From an uncultured Clostridium sp. (GTDB taxonomy: Bacteria > Bacillota > Clostridia > TANB77 > CAG-508), in contig CABUKD010000013.1 of assembly GCA_902492105.1 (NCBI GenBank), positions 1-46,617 on the forward strand: 46,617 bases of DNA, written 5' to 3'. The translations under genes and the position numbers were made by a program. The first letter of the stretch is position 1; each line of letters opens with the position of its first letter. Below are positions 8,258 through 16,485 of this stretch, in pieces. The notes under the pieces were generated by a model. That model was not told the origin of the DNA. It worked only from the letters and a program-made list of their open reading frames with translations, and searched no databases.

Positions 8258-10343
8258 GTTATCTTTTAGAAATATGAAAAAGAGTTTTAAAGACTATGCA
8301 ATATACTTTTTAACTTTAGTATTAGGTGTAGCGATATTCTATATGTTCAATAGTATAGACAGTCAACAAGCAATGATAGAAGTATCACAGTCAACTAGAG
8401 AAATGATACAATTATTAATTCAAATGCTTGGGATGGTTTCAGTATTTATTGCTATAGTTCTAGGATTTCTAATTGTATATGCAAATAACTTTTTAATAAA
8501 TAGAAGAAAAAGAGAATTTGGTATATATATGTCGCTTGGTATGGGTAGAAGGCAAATATCTGGAATTATTTTACTTGAAACAATACTAATTGGAATTTTA
8601 TCATTAGCAGTTGGACTATTTATAGGAATATTTGCATCACAGTTTATGTCTATATTAGTTGCAAAATTATTTGAAGCAGATATGAGTGAATTTACATTTG
8701 TATTTTCAAAAGATGCTTGTATAAAGACTTGTATATATTTTGCAGTAATGTATATTGCAGTAATAATATTTAACACATTAACTATTTCAAGATATAAACT
8801 AATCAATTTACTAACAGCAGTAAAGAAAAACGAAAAGGTTAAATTAAAAAATCCAATTATTTCAATACTTATATTTATAGCATCAAGTGTACTACTTGGA
8901 TATGCCTATTATCTAGTAACTGGTGGAGTTTATGAATTAAGAACAGGTGAACAATTATTAAAGCCAATTCTAATGGGAGTAATTGGAACAGTTGGAGTAT
9001 TCTGGTCATTATCAGGATTTATATTAAGACTTATACAAACAAGAAAAAGTGTTTATTTAAAAGGAACAAATATGTTTGTGTTAAGACAATTAAATAACAA
9101 AATAAATACTAATATAGTTAGTATGACAGTTATTTGTTTAATGTTATTTATGACAATTAGTGCATTATCAAGCAGTTTATCAATACAATCAGCATTGGAT
9201 TCACAATTAGAAAAATTTACACCTGTAGATGTTAATTTATATAAAACAGCATATTTGCCAGAAAGTTATGTAAGCTCATATAGTGGAAAAACAATATATA
9301 ATACAGAAGAACAAATAGAAGATTCAAGACATCCAGTAAGTTATACACTTGAAACAAACGGATATGATATGAATAATTTAAAAGATATTGTAGAAATACC
9401 TATATATGCAATACCAGAATGGACTATGAAAACAAGTTTAGGAGATTATTCAGAAAAAGCAATGCAACAATTTTCAATGTTAGCTTACGATACACCAGAA
9501 ACTGTAATAAAGATTTCAGATTATAATAAAGTTGCAGCATTATATGGTAATGAACAATATAGTTTAAATGATGATGAATATATGGTTCTTTGTGATTTTG
9601 AACAAATGATAGATTTAAGAAATGAAGCATTAAAGCAAAATTCCAATATAGAAATAAACGGAAAAACATATCATGCAAAATACAAAGAATGTAAAGATGG
9701 TTTTGTACTTATGAGTACTAGCAATATGAATGCAGGTATAATTTTAGTACCAGATAACTTTGAGATAAAAAAGGAAAATACAGAGCAATACTTTTTAGCA
9801 GCTAACTATAATGCAGAAACTGAAGAAGAAAAAATTGAGTTAAATAATGTTCTTGCAGGTGAAGTTGATAGTGAATTATTTGACAATTTATCAGAAAAAG
9901 AAATAAATCTTGAAGGAATGACAAAAATTAGCTTAACAGAAGCTAGTAAAGGTTTATCAACAATTATCATATTTATAGCAATTTATTTAGGTATTGTATT
10001 CCTTATTGCAAGTTCAGCTATTTTAGCATTAAAACAACTTACGGAAAGTTCTGACAACAAACAAAGATATACAATATTAAGAAAAATTGGTTGTGATGAA
10101 AAAATGATAAATCAAGCACTATTTAGACAAATATTCATATTCTTCATGATGCCACTTACTTTAGCGATAGTACATTCAATATTTGGAATTAAATTTATCT
10201 TATCAATTCTTGCAGCCCTTGCTTCACCAGATGAATTACTACCATCAATTATTGTAACAGCAGTAATCATTGGAGCAATTTATGGATTATATTTCCTAGC
10301 AACATATTTTGGAAGCAAGAACATAATTAAAGAGGAGGAATAG
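8247..10343 (+). CDS. BceB-like ABC permease with large extracellular domain (cassette 2)
   Basis: This 698-residue permease opens MLFKLSFRNMKKSFKDYAIY, matching the cassette 1 permease. It has N-terminal helices and a FtsX-type block, a soluble region (about 305-555) with many charged residues, and a C-terminal helical block from about 570. The extracellular region is the part that differs most from the cassette 1 permease, as expected if the two recognise different peptides (inference). The ATG lies within the ATPase 3' end, with GGAGGTGA upstream. Confidence 0.93.
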   Translation: MLFKLSFRNMKKSFKDYAIYFLTLVLGVAIFYMFNSIDSQQAMIEVSQSTREMIQLLIQMLGMVSVFIAIVLGFLIVYANNFLINRRKREFGIYMSLGMGRRQISGIILLETILIGILSLAVGLFIGIFASQFMSILVAKLFEADMSEFTFVFSKDACIKTCIYFAVMYIAVIIFNTLTISRYKLINLLTAVKKNEKVKLKNPIISILIFIASSVLLGYAYYLVTGGVYELRTGEQLLKPILMGVIGTVGVFWSLSGFILRLIQTRKSVYLKGTNMFVLRQLNNKINTNIVSMTVICLMLFMTISALSSSLSIQSALDSQLEKFTPVDVNLYKTAYLPESYVSSYSGKTIYNTEEQIEDSRHPVSYTLETNGYDMNNLKDIVEIPIYAIPEWTMKTSLGDYSEKAMQQFSMLAYDTPETVIKISDYNKVAALYGNEQYSLNDDEYMVLCDFEQMIDLRNEALKQNSNIEINGKTYHAKYKECKDGFVLMSTSNMNAGIILVPDNFEIKKENTEQYFLAANYNAETEEEKIELNNVLAGEVDSELFDNLSEKEINLEGMTKISLTEASKGLSTIIIFIAIYLGIVFLIASSAILALKQLTESSDNKQRYTILRKIGCDEKMINQALFRQIFIFFMMPLTLAIVHSIFGIKFILSILAALASPDELLPSIIVTAVIIGAIYGLYFLATYFGSKNIIKEEE

Positions 10344-10347
10344 TGCT

Positions 10348-10839
10348 ATGTTCGGTTTCTTTAAATTAATTATAGTATTTATAGTTGGACTAATAATTTT
10401 AGGAGCTAGTTTTTTTACAAGTATTTTTACGAATAGTGCAGTTTCAAAAGATAGTGCTATGAATACTTATAATAACTTTTTACAAGATGTTTCGAGTTTA
10501 GGAATTACAAGTGATAATAAAATACAAGGAGAAAGAACATTTGGAATTGATGAATATGTTGGAACATACAAAGCAAACTACAATAATACAACAAAGGAAG
10601 AAACTATATTTGGTGGTACTGCTTTAGATAGAGAAAATGGAAATACCATAAAACTTAAAATAAAAGTAGATAAACAAAATGGAGATATAGAAATTATAAA
10701 CAAACTAGGAACTGAAAATGAAATTTTAATAAGTGATACTGGAGAAATAGAGAAAACTATTGATGTCAAAGAAAAAAGTTATTATTTAATAATTAAAACA
10801 AATAACTTTACTGGAAATGTCGATATAGTATCAGAGTAG
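10348..10839 (+). CDS. Membrane-anchored extracellular protein of unknown function
   Basis: This 163-residue protein has one N-terminal hydrophobic segment (about 4-24) that could be a signal anchor or an uncleaved signal peptide, with no lipobox cysteine. The remainder is soluble and beta-rich, with GTYKANYNN, GGTALDREN and a final NNFTGNVDIVSE. No family is recognised. AGGAGG precedes it, and it follows the cassette 2 permease by 4 nt and precedes a YxeA-like gene by 12 nt, so it is almost surely in that operon. Confidence 0.75.
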   Translation: MFGFFKLIIVFIVGLIILGASFFTSIFTNSAVSKDSAMNTYNNFLQDVSSLGITSDNKIQGERTFGIDEYVGTYKANYNNTTKEETIFGGTALDRENGNTIKLKIKVDKQNGDIEIINKLGTENEILISDTGEIEKTIDVKEKSYYLIIKTNNFTGNVDIVSE

Positions 10840-10851
10840 GAGGTATTGAAA

Positions 10852-11208
10852 ATGGAAAGTTTTAAAGAAAAATTGCCAATGATAATAGCAGTAATTATAG
10901 TGATAGCTTTAATAGTAGGAGCATACTACTTTTTAGTAATACATAAAGACTTATATTATACACAAATAGACAATACAAAAATACAAGAAATTACCGAATC
11001 AGGAGGTATGAAGTACGAATACACATTAACAGCATATAACAAAAATGGAAAAGAAAAAGAAATCAAATTTAAAACAAGCAGAGAATTAAGAGAAGATGCT
11101 TATTTAGAACTAGAAGTAATGCAAATTCGTGGAGTTGTAAATTGGAAAGAAGTACAAGAAAGTGAATTACCAGAAGATGTTAAAACAGCAATGAATGTAG
11201 AAGGATAA
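10852..11208 (+). CDS. YxeA-family (DUF1093) secreted or anchored protein
   Basis: This 118-residue protein has an N-terminal hydrophobic helix (about 9-29) and then the YxeA pattern: YYTQIDN, YEYTLTAYNKNGKEKEIKF, LREDAYLELEV and a final VQESELPEDVKTAM. ATG 10852 is chosen because AGGAGG lies 8 nt upstream; an in-frame TTG at 10846 is too close. YxeA-type genes are often found beside Bce-like ABC genes (B. subtilis yxdLM-yxeA), which supports both the call and a role in cationic peptide resistance. Confidence 0.82.
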   Translation: MESFKEKLPMIIAVIIVIALIVGAYYFLVIHKDLYYTQIDNTKIQEITESGGMKYEYTLTAYNKNGKEKEIKFKTSRELREDAYLELEVMQIRGVVNWKEVQESELPEDVKTAMNVEG

Positions 11209-11245
11209 GAAAAAATAAATGTAAAAAGAAATGAGGTGGTAAAAG

Positions 11246-11944
11246 ATGAAAAAAATATTAAAAGTATTAATTTTCTTGTTACTAATTGGAATGAGTATAG
11301 CACTATTATTTATTGGTAATGGCTATAATATGTATAAAGAAGCAATAGAAAATATGCCTCTTGAAGAAAAAGTAGAAGAAATTAGGTCAAAAGAAAATTA
11401 TGCAGAGTTTTCAGAATTACCACAAATGTATGTAAATGCAGTAATAAGTGTAGAAGATAAAAGATTTTATAAGCATAATGGAATAGATATAATCGCAATA
11501 GGTAGAGCAGCAATAAATGATATAAAAGCAATGGCTTATGTAGAAGGTGGAAGTACAATAACACAACAATTAGCAAAAAATATGTACTTTACACAAGAAA
11601 AGAAAATGGAAAGAAAAATTGCTGAAGTATTTATGGCTTGGAACATAGAATCACATTACTCAAAAGAAGATATATTTGAATTGTATGTAAATAACATTTT
11701 CTTTGGAGATGGCTATTACACGGTAAAAGAGGCTTGTAGAGGGTACTTTAATAAAGAACTAGATGAAATGACTGATTATGAATGTATATTACTAGCTGGT
11801 ATTCCAAATGCACCATCTGTATATGCACCAACTAAAAATCCAGATTTAGCAAAACAAAGACAAAGACAAGTAATGGAGAAGATGATAGAAAATGAATATT
11901 TAACTGAAGATGAAGCAAATGAAATACTAAAACAAGCAGAATAG
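11246..11944 (+). CDS. Monofunctional peptidoglycan glycosyltransferase (GT51)
   Basis: This 232-residue protein polymerises lipid II into glycan strands at the outer membrane face. After one N-terminal helix (about 5-24) it shows the GT51 motifs in order: EDKRFYKHNG (70-79, catalytic E70), GGSTITQQLAKN (101-112), RKIAEVFMAW and ELYVNNIFFG (145-154). No transpeptidase domain follows, so it is MtgA/SgtB-like rather than a class A PBP. Its place directly after the Bce-like operon suggests it backs up cell-wall synthesis when lipid II is attacked; this is inference. GAGGTGG precedes the ATG. Confidence 0.92.
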   Translation: MKKILKVLIFLLLIGMSIALLFIGNGYNMYKEAIENMPLEEKVEEIRSKENYAEFSELPQMYVNAVISVEDKRFYKHNGIDIIAIGRAAINDIKAMAYVEGGSTITQQLAKNMYFTQEKKMERKIAEVFMAWNIESHYSKEDIFELYVNNIFFGDGYYTVKEACRGYFNKELDEMTDYECILLAGIPNAPSVYAPTKNPDLAKQRQRQVMEKMIENEYLTEDEANEILKQAE

Positions 11945-11949
11945 AATAA

Positions 11950-11981
11950 CTGTGCTAATTGTAAAGAAACAGTTAACACAG
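11950..11981 (+). repeat. Dispersed TGCTAATTG hairpin, copy A
   Basis: The imperfect stem CTGTGCTAATTG / CAGTTAACACAG lies after the glycosyltransferase gene and is followed by GACATCCTCT. The sequence is related to the hairpins at 12757-12785 and 21441-21469. Confidence 0.55.
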
Positions 11982-12077
11982 ACATCCTCTAGTAAAATTT
12001 ATAAAAAATTAAGAATTAATAAAAAGAATCATAAGAATTGTAATTTATAATAGATAAAGAGGAGAAAAAATTGGAGT

Positions 12078-12752
12078 ATGGAAGAAACAAGCAATTCAAT
12101 TATGATAGTAGATAAAGAAAGTATTATACAAAAACTAACAAAAATATTTTGGATATTTTTAATAGGTAGTATAATAGGCTATGGTTTAGAAATGATTGTT
12201 GGTTTAGTACAAAACGGACATTTTGTATCAAGACAAGGTTTATTATTTGGACCGTTCATACAAGTATATGGAGTAGGACTTGTTGCTTATTATTTAGTTA
12301 TCTCAAATATAAAAAAGAAAAGCTACATTAAAATATTTTTTATAACAATGTTACTTGGAGGAATAGTAGAATATCTATTTTCTTATTTACAAGAAACTTG
12401 GTTTGGAACAATATCTTGGGATTATAGCAATTTATTATTTAATATACATGGAAGAACAAGTTTATTACATTGCTTATATTGGGGAATAGGTGGAGTTCTT
12501 TTTGTAAGATTTATATTACCACTTATTCGTAACCTAAATGAATGGTGTAAAAATACAAATTTTAGATTTATAACAGCTTTTTTAGTACTGTTTATAACAT
12601 TTGATATAGTAATGTCAGGTATGGCTGGATCAAGGCAATTAGAAAGAAAAAATAATATTGCAGCTAATGGATATATAGATAATTTTTTTGATGAATATTA
12701 TCCAGATGAAAAGTTAGAGCAAATATATTCAAATGCAAAAACCGTAAATTAG
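12078..12752 (+). CDS. CmpB-type putative ABC-transporter membrane protein (PF06541-like)
   Basis: This 224-residue membrane protein has about five helices. The segment GSIIGYGLEMIVG followed by SRQGLLFGPF and VYGVG is the hallmark of the ABC_trans_CmpB family (ABC-transporter type IV), whose transport role is unproven. The ribosome site is not ideal: GAGGAG is 13 nt upstream and GGAG sits 1 nt before the ATG, so a start at the in-frame ATG nine residues later is possible. It is flanked on both sides by related hairpins and seems to be its own unit. Confidence 0.75.
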   Translation: MEETSNSIMIVDKESIIQKLTKIFWIFLIGSIIGYGLEMIVGLVQNGHFVSRQGLLFGPFIQVYGVGLVAYYLVISNIKKKSYIKIFFITMLLGGIVEYLFSYLQETWFGTISWDYSNLLFNIHGRTSLLHCLYWGIGGVLFVRFILPLIRNLNEWCKNTNFRFITAFLVLFITFDIVMSGMAGSRQLERKNNIAANGYIDNFFDEYYPDEKLEQIYSNAKTVN

Positions 12753-12756
12753 TATA

Positions 12757-12785
12757 GTGCTAATTGTAGATGAAGCAATTAGCAC
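12757..12785 (+). repeat. Dispersed TGCTAATTG hairpin, copy B
   Basis: A perfect 10-bp stem GTGCTAATTG / CAATTAGCAC encloses a 9-nt loop. It is followed by ACAAAACATCCCC, as a related tail follows copy A, and then by the shared terminator at 12813. Confidence 0.75.
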
Positions 12786-12812
12786 ACAAAACATCCCCTT
12801 TTATTTTCGAGA

Positions 12813-12842
12813 GAGAATCATTAGAAACAGTGATTCTCTTTT
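12813..12842 (+). terminator. Shared-sequence terminator, copy 1
   Basis: The stem GAGAATCA / TGATTCTC is followed by TTTT. The loop differs by one base from copies at 19029 and 21474, and the leading CGAGA also recurs at the third copy. Confidence 0.88.
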
Positions 12843-12857
12843 AGCTTCTAAATAAAT

Positions 12858-12886
12858 TTGAAAAAAGAATTTAATTATGATAATAT
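12858..12886 (+). promoter_or_regulatory. Promoter of phosphoglycerate mutase gene
   Basis: TTGAAA (12858-12863) is followed at 16 bp by GATAAT (12880-12885). Confidence 0.5.
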
Positions 12887-12927
12887 TTTAGTTAGAAAAA
12901 ATAAAAAAGTTATAGGAGGTATTGTTT

Positions 12928-13626
12928 ATGATTAAATTAGTTTTAGTAAGACACGGACAAAGTGCGTGGAATTTAGAAAATAAATTTACTGGATGGACTG
13001 ATGTACCATTATCAGAAAATGGTATTGAAGAAGCAAAAGAGGCTGGAAGAATATTAAAAGAAAAAGATTTTCATTTTGATATTGCTTTTACATCAGTTTT
13101 AAAAAGAGCGGAAGACACTTTAGACTATATATTAAAAGAAATGGGAGAAGAAAATATAGAAATCAAAAGAAGTTGGAAGTTGAATGAAAGACATTATGGG
13201 GCATTACAAGGACTAAATAAAGATGAAACAAGAGAAAAGTATGGAGCTGAACAAGTATTATTATGGAGAAGAAGTACAAATGTAAGACCACCAGAATTAG
13301 AGGTAACAGATGAAAGGTATCCAGGCAATGATCCCAAATATAAAGGTTTAACAGAAAATGAATTACCTAAAACAGAAAACTTGTTAGACACTATAAAAAG
13401 AGTTTTAGAATATTGGAATACAGATATTAAACCTGAAATAGAAAAAGGAAAGAGAGTAATTATAGCAGCACATGGAAATAGTTTAAGAGGGCTAATTAAA
13501 TATTTAGACAATATAAGTGATGAAGATATTATAAAATTAGAGTTACAAACAGGAAATCCAATTTGTTATGAATTAGATAATGATTTAAAACCAATTAGAC
13601 ATTATTATCTAAAAGAAAAAGAATAA
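12928..13626 (+). CDS. gpmA: 2,3-bisphosphoglycerate-dependent phosphoglycerate mutase
   Basis: This 232-residue enzyme interconverts 3- and 2-phosphoglycerate in glycolysis. The phospho-histidine is H9 in LVRHGQSAWN, followed by FTGWTDVPLS, the RHYGALQGLNK segment and the second histidine in IIAAHGNSLRGLIKYL. These are the full dPGM signatures, and the length fits the 230-250 residue GpmA group. ATG 12928 has AGGAGG 8 nt upstream. It stands between two unrelated units, so no functional link to its neighbours is visible. Confidence 0.94.
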   Translation: MIKLVLVRHGQSAWNLENKFTGWTDVPLSENGIEEAKEAGRILKEKDFHFDIAFTSVLKRAEDTLDYILKEMGEENIEIKRSWKLNERHYGALQGLNKDETREKYGAEQVLLWRRSTNVRPPELEVTDERYPGNDPKYKGLTENELPKTENLLDTIKRVLEYWNTDIKPEIEKGKRVIIAAHGNSLRGLIKYLDNISDEDIIKLELQTGNPICYELDNDLKPIRHYYLKEKE

Positions 13627-13644
13627 TTTGTTAGGAGCAAGAAA

Positions 13645-14631
13645 ATGAAAGAAATATATCCAGAACAAATGAAAATGAAATATAATGATAAATACAAAAG
13701 TATATTTACTATGTATGATGGAAAAGAATCGAGCCAAATGACATTTTATCATTTATTTCCTGGATTAGATTTAATATATAATAAATTTAATACTGAAATT
13801 TCTCCAACAAGTAGTAAAGATATTGAAAGAGATTATGTAGAAATTAATTATTGTAAAAGAGGAATATTTGAATGTACTATGCCAGAAGATAAATTACTTT
13901 TTTTAGGAGAAGGCGAAATTTCAGCTAATATAAATAAAATTCAAAGAATAGAGGCAGTATTTACAAAAGGATATTATGAAGGTATTGAACTTTTAATAAG
14001 TATAGAAGAACTAGAAAAAAATATTCCACCAATGTTTAGCCAAATTATTGATAATATAAAAGAATTAAAAACAGTATTGTTAAATAATAATATGGGAATA
14101 ATTTTAAAACCAATAAAAGAGATGATCCATATATTTGATGAACTATATTATATAAATCCAGAAGAAAATAAATTATATGCTCAAATAAAAGTTTTAGAAC
14201 TGCTTTTAGTTTTTACAACAATACCAATGAACAATGAAAATAAAAAGAAAAGATATATTGAAAAAGGACAAGTAGATAAAATTAAAAAGATACATGATTT
14301 TTTAATAGGAAATTTAGATAAAAAGATAACAATAGAAATGCTATCAAAAAAATATAATATTGGAACTACACCATTAAAAATATATTTTAAAGAAATATAT
14401 GGAGAGCCAATTTATACTTATTTAAAAGACTATAAGATACATAGAGCATTACATTTACTTGAAGAAACAAATAAAAATATAAGTGAAATTGCAGGAATTG
14501 TTGGATATGATAATAGCAGTAAATTTGCAAAAGTCTTTAAAGATAAACTGGGATGTTCGCCAGTAGAATATAGAAAACAGAAAGTCTATTTGGAGCATCA
14601 AAGACTGTTTGGGGTAGAAATAAAAGAATAA
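13645..14631 (+). CDS. AraC-family transcriptional regulator
   Basis: This 328-residue regulator has an N-terminal ligand-binding or cupin-like region with DYVEINYCKRGIFEC (about 70-85), and a C-terminal double helix-turn-helix (about 225-315) containing ITIEMLSKKYNIGTTPLKIY, ISEIAGIVGYDNSSKFAKVF and the ending GCSPVEYRK. AGGAG precedes the ATG. A terminator and then a heterodimeric ABC pair follow on the same strand. This matches the PchR/YbtA-like gene order in which an AraC protein controls siderophore-type ABC genes; the ligand is not known. Confidence 0.87.
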   Translation: MKEIYPEQMKMKYNDKYKSIFTMYDGKESSQMTFYHLFPGLDLIYNKFNTEISPTSSKDIERDYVEINYCKRGIFECTMPEDKLLFLGEGEISANINKIQRIEAVFTKGYYEGIELLISIEELEKNIPPMFSQIIDNIKELKTVLLNNNMGIILKPIKEMIHIFDELYYINPEENKLYAQIKVLELLLVFTTIPMNNENKKKRYIEKGQVDKIKKIHDFLIGNLDKKITIEMLSKKYNIGTTPLKIYFKEIYGEPIYTYLKDYKIHRALHLLEETNKNISEIAGIVGYDNSSKFAKVFKDKLGCSPVEYRKQKVYLEHQRLFGVEIKE

Positions 14632-14644
14632 AAGGTATATAAAG

Positions 14645-14679
14645 ATAGGTGATATTATTAAATAATATGCCTATTTTTT
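14645..14679 (+). terminator. Terminator or attenuator between AraC and ABC genes
   Basis: A stem of about 13 bp (ATAGGTGATATTAT / ATAATATGCCTAT, one bulge) is followed by six T ending at 14679. It lies in front of the ABC pair. Confidence 0.75.
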
Positions 14680-14712
14680 ATGTATAAAAGGCAAAAGAAA
14701 GAAGGGAGAGTT

Positions 14713-16485
14713 TTGAAAAACAAAAATTTTAAAGAATTAATGTCTTATGCTGGTAAGTATAAAATATTAACTTACTTATCACTTGTTTTAGGTGCTATAA
14801 GTGGGATTTTAGCATTAGTACCATTTATTTATATTTGGCTTATTATAAAAGAAGTTATAGAAGTTATGCCAAATTTTGCAGATGCAACCAATATGATACA
14901 TAATGGCTGGATGGCTGTTATATTTGCTTTACTTGCTATGATTGTAAATTTTTCTGCTTTAATGTGTTCACATTTATCTGCTTTTAGAATAGCCTCTAAT
15001 ATGAGAATTAAATTATTACAACACATTACAAAAATGCCTATTGGAAAATTAGATGAAATAGGTACTGGAAAATTAAGAAAAATAGTATCAGAAGCAACAG
15101 GAGCAACAGAAACATATTTAGCTCATCAATTACCAGATATGTCAGTTGCAATAGCGACTCCAATATGTATGATAGTTTTATTGTTTATATTTGACTGGAA
15201 ACTAGGTTTAGTAAGTTTAATTCCAACAATTTTAGGATTTATGGCAATGTCAAAAATGGTTGGAAAAGCAATGCAAGATGATATGAAAAGTTATCAAGAT
15301 GCGTTAGAAGATATGAATAATCAAGCAGTAGAATATGTAAGAGGTATGCCAGTTGTAAAAACATTTGGACAGAGTGTATATACATTTAAAAAATTTAAAA
15401 GCTCTATTGATAACTATGATAATTTCTGTATGTCATATACTAAAAAAGCAAGAAAACCTATGTTACAATTTCAAACATTTATAAATAGTGTATTTGCATT
15501 TTTGATTGCAATTACATTAATAATAGTAGGTAGAGGAACAATAGATCAAACATTTTTCTTGAACTTGTTATTTTATATAATATTTACTCCAGTTATTAGC
15601 ACAACATTAAGTAAAGTAATATTTATGAGTGAAAATAAAATGTTAGTGGAAGATAGTTTACAAAGAATACATAGTATATTAGATATTAAACCATTAAGCA
15701 ATAATGAAAGTAAAGTAGAAATAAAAGATAATTCAATAGAGCTTAAAGATGTAAAATTCAAGTATGAAAATAGTAAAAACAATGCTATTGACGGAATTTC
15801 TATAAAAATAAAACCAAATGAAACGATCGCATTAGTTGGACCTTCTGGAAGTGGTAAATCAACACTTGCAAATTTAATTTCAAGATTTTATGATGTAGAT
15901 AGTGGAGAAATTTTAATAGGAAATGTAAATGTAAAAGATATAGAGAAAAATATGCTTATGAATACAATATCTTTTGTATTTCAGAATAGTAAATTACTAA
16001 AAACAAGTATTTATGAAAATGTAAAAATGGCAAAACCAGAAGCTACAAAAGTGGAAGTTTTACACGCACTACATTTAGCACAATGTGATGATATAATAAA
16101 AAAATTACCAAATGGAATAGATACTGTAATTGGAACAAAAGGAGTATATCTATCTGGAGGAGAAGAACAAAGAATAAATATAGCAAGAATAATGCTTAAA
16201 GATTCAAAAATAGTTATTTTAGATGAAGCAACAGCATTTGCTGATCCAGAAAATGAAATACAAGTACAAAAAGCATTTGAGGAATTATCAAAAAATAAAA
16301 CAGTAATAATGATAGCACATAGATTATCTACTATAAAAAATGTAGATAAAATATATGTTTTAAATAATGGAAAAATAGAAGAAGAAGGAAATCACGAAGA
16401 ACTATTAAATAAAAACGGATTATATAAAGAAATGTGGGATAATTATCAAACTTCAATTTCATGGAAAGTAGGTGAAAATGTATGA
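14713..16485 (+). CDS. ABC exporter-fold half-transporter, YbtP/IrtA-like subunit 1
   Basis: This 590-residue half-transporter has an N-terminal six-helix membrane domain (about 20-300) and a C-terminal ATPase with Walker A GPSGSGKS, the signature LSGGEEQRINIARIML and Walker B VILDEATAFADPENE with the catalytic glutamate. TTG 14713 is preferred, since AAGGGAG lies 4 nt upstream. The in-frame ATG at 14680 sits at the end of the terminator T-run and has no ribosome site. The gene overlaps the second subunit by 4 nt (ATGA). With the AraC gene upstream this suggests siderophore or small-peptide transport; direction is uncertain. Confidence 0.88.
   Translation: MKNKNFKELMSYAGKYKILTYLSLVLGAISGILALVPFIYIWLIIKEVIEVMPNFADATNMIHNGWMAVIFALLAMIVNFSALMCSHLSAFRIASNMRIKLLQHITKMPIGKLDEIGTGKLRKIVSEATGATETYLAHQLPDMSVAIATPICMIVLLFIFDWKLGLVSLIPTILGFMAMSKMVGKAMQDDMKSYQDALEDMNNQAVEYVRGMPVVKTFGQSVYTFKKFKSSIDNYDNFCMSYTKKARKPMLQFQTFINSVFAFLIAITLIIVGRGTIDQTFFLNLLFYIIFTPVISTTLSKVIFMSENKMLVEDSLQRIHSILDIKPLSNNESKVEIKDNSIELKDVKFKYENSKNNAIDGISIKIKPNETIALVGPSGSGKSTLANLISRFYDVDSGEILIGNVNVKDIEKNMLMNTISFVFQNSKLLKTSIYENVKMAKPEATKVEVLHALHLAQCDDIIKKLPNGIDTVIGTKGVYLSGGEEQRINIARIMLKDSKIVILDEATAFADPENEIQVQKAFEELSKNKTVIMIAHRLSTIKNVDKIYVLNNGKIEEEGNHEELLNKNGLYKEMWDNYQTSISWKVGENV

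Noticed and set aside
8420..8806. 128-residue - strand ORF inside the second BceB-like gene
   Set aside because: Complementary shadow of a well-supported permease; no ribosome site or motif.
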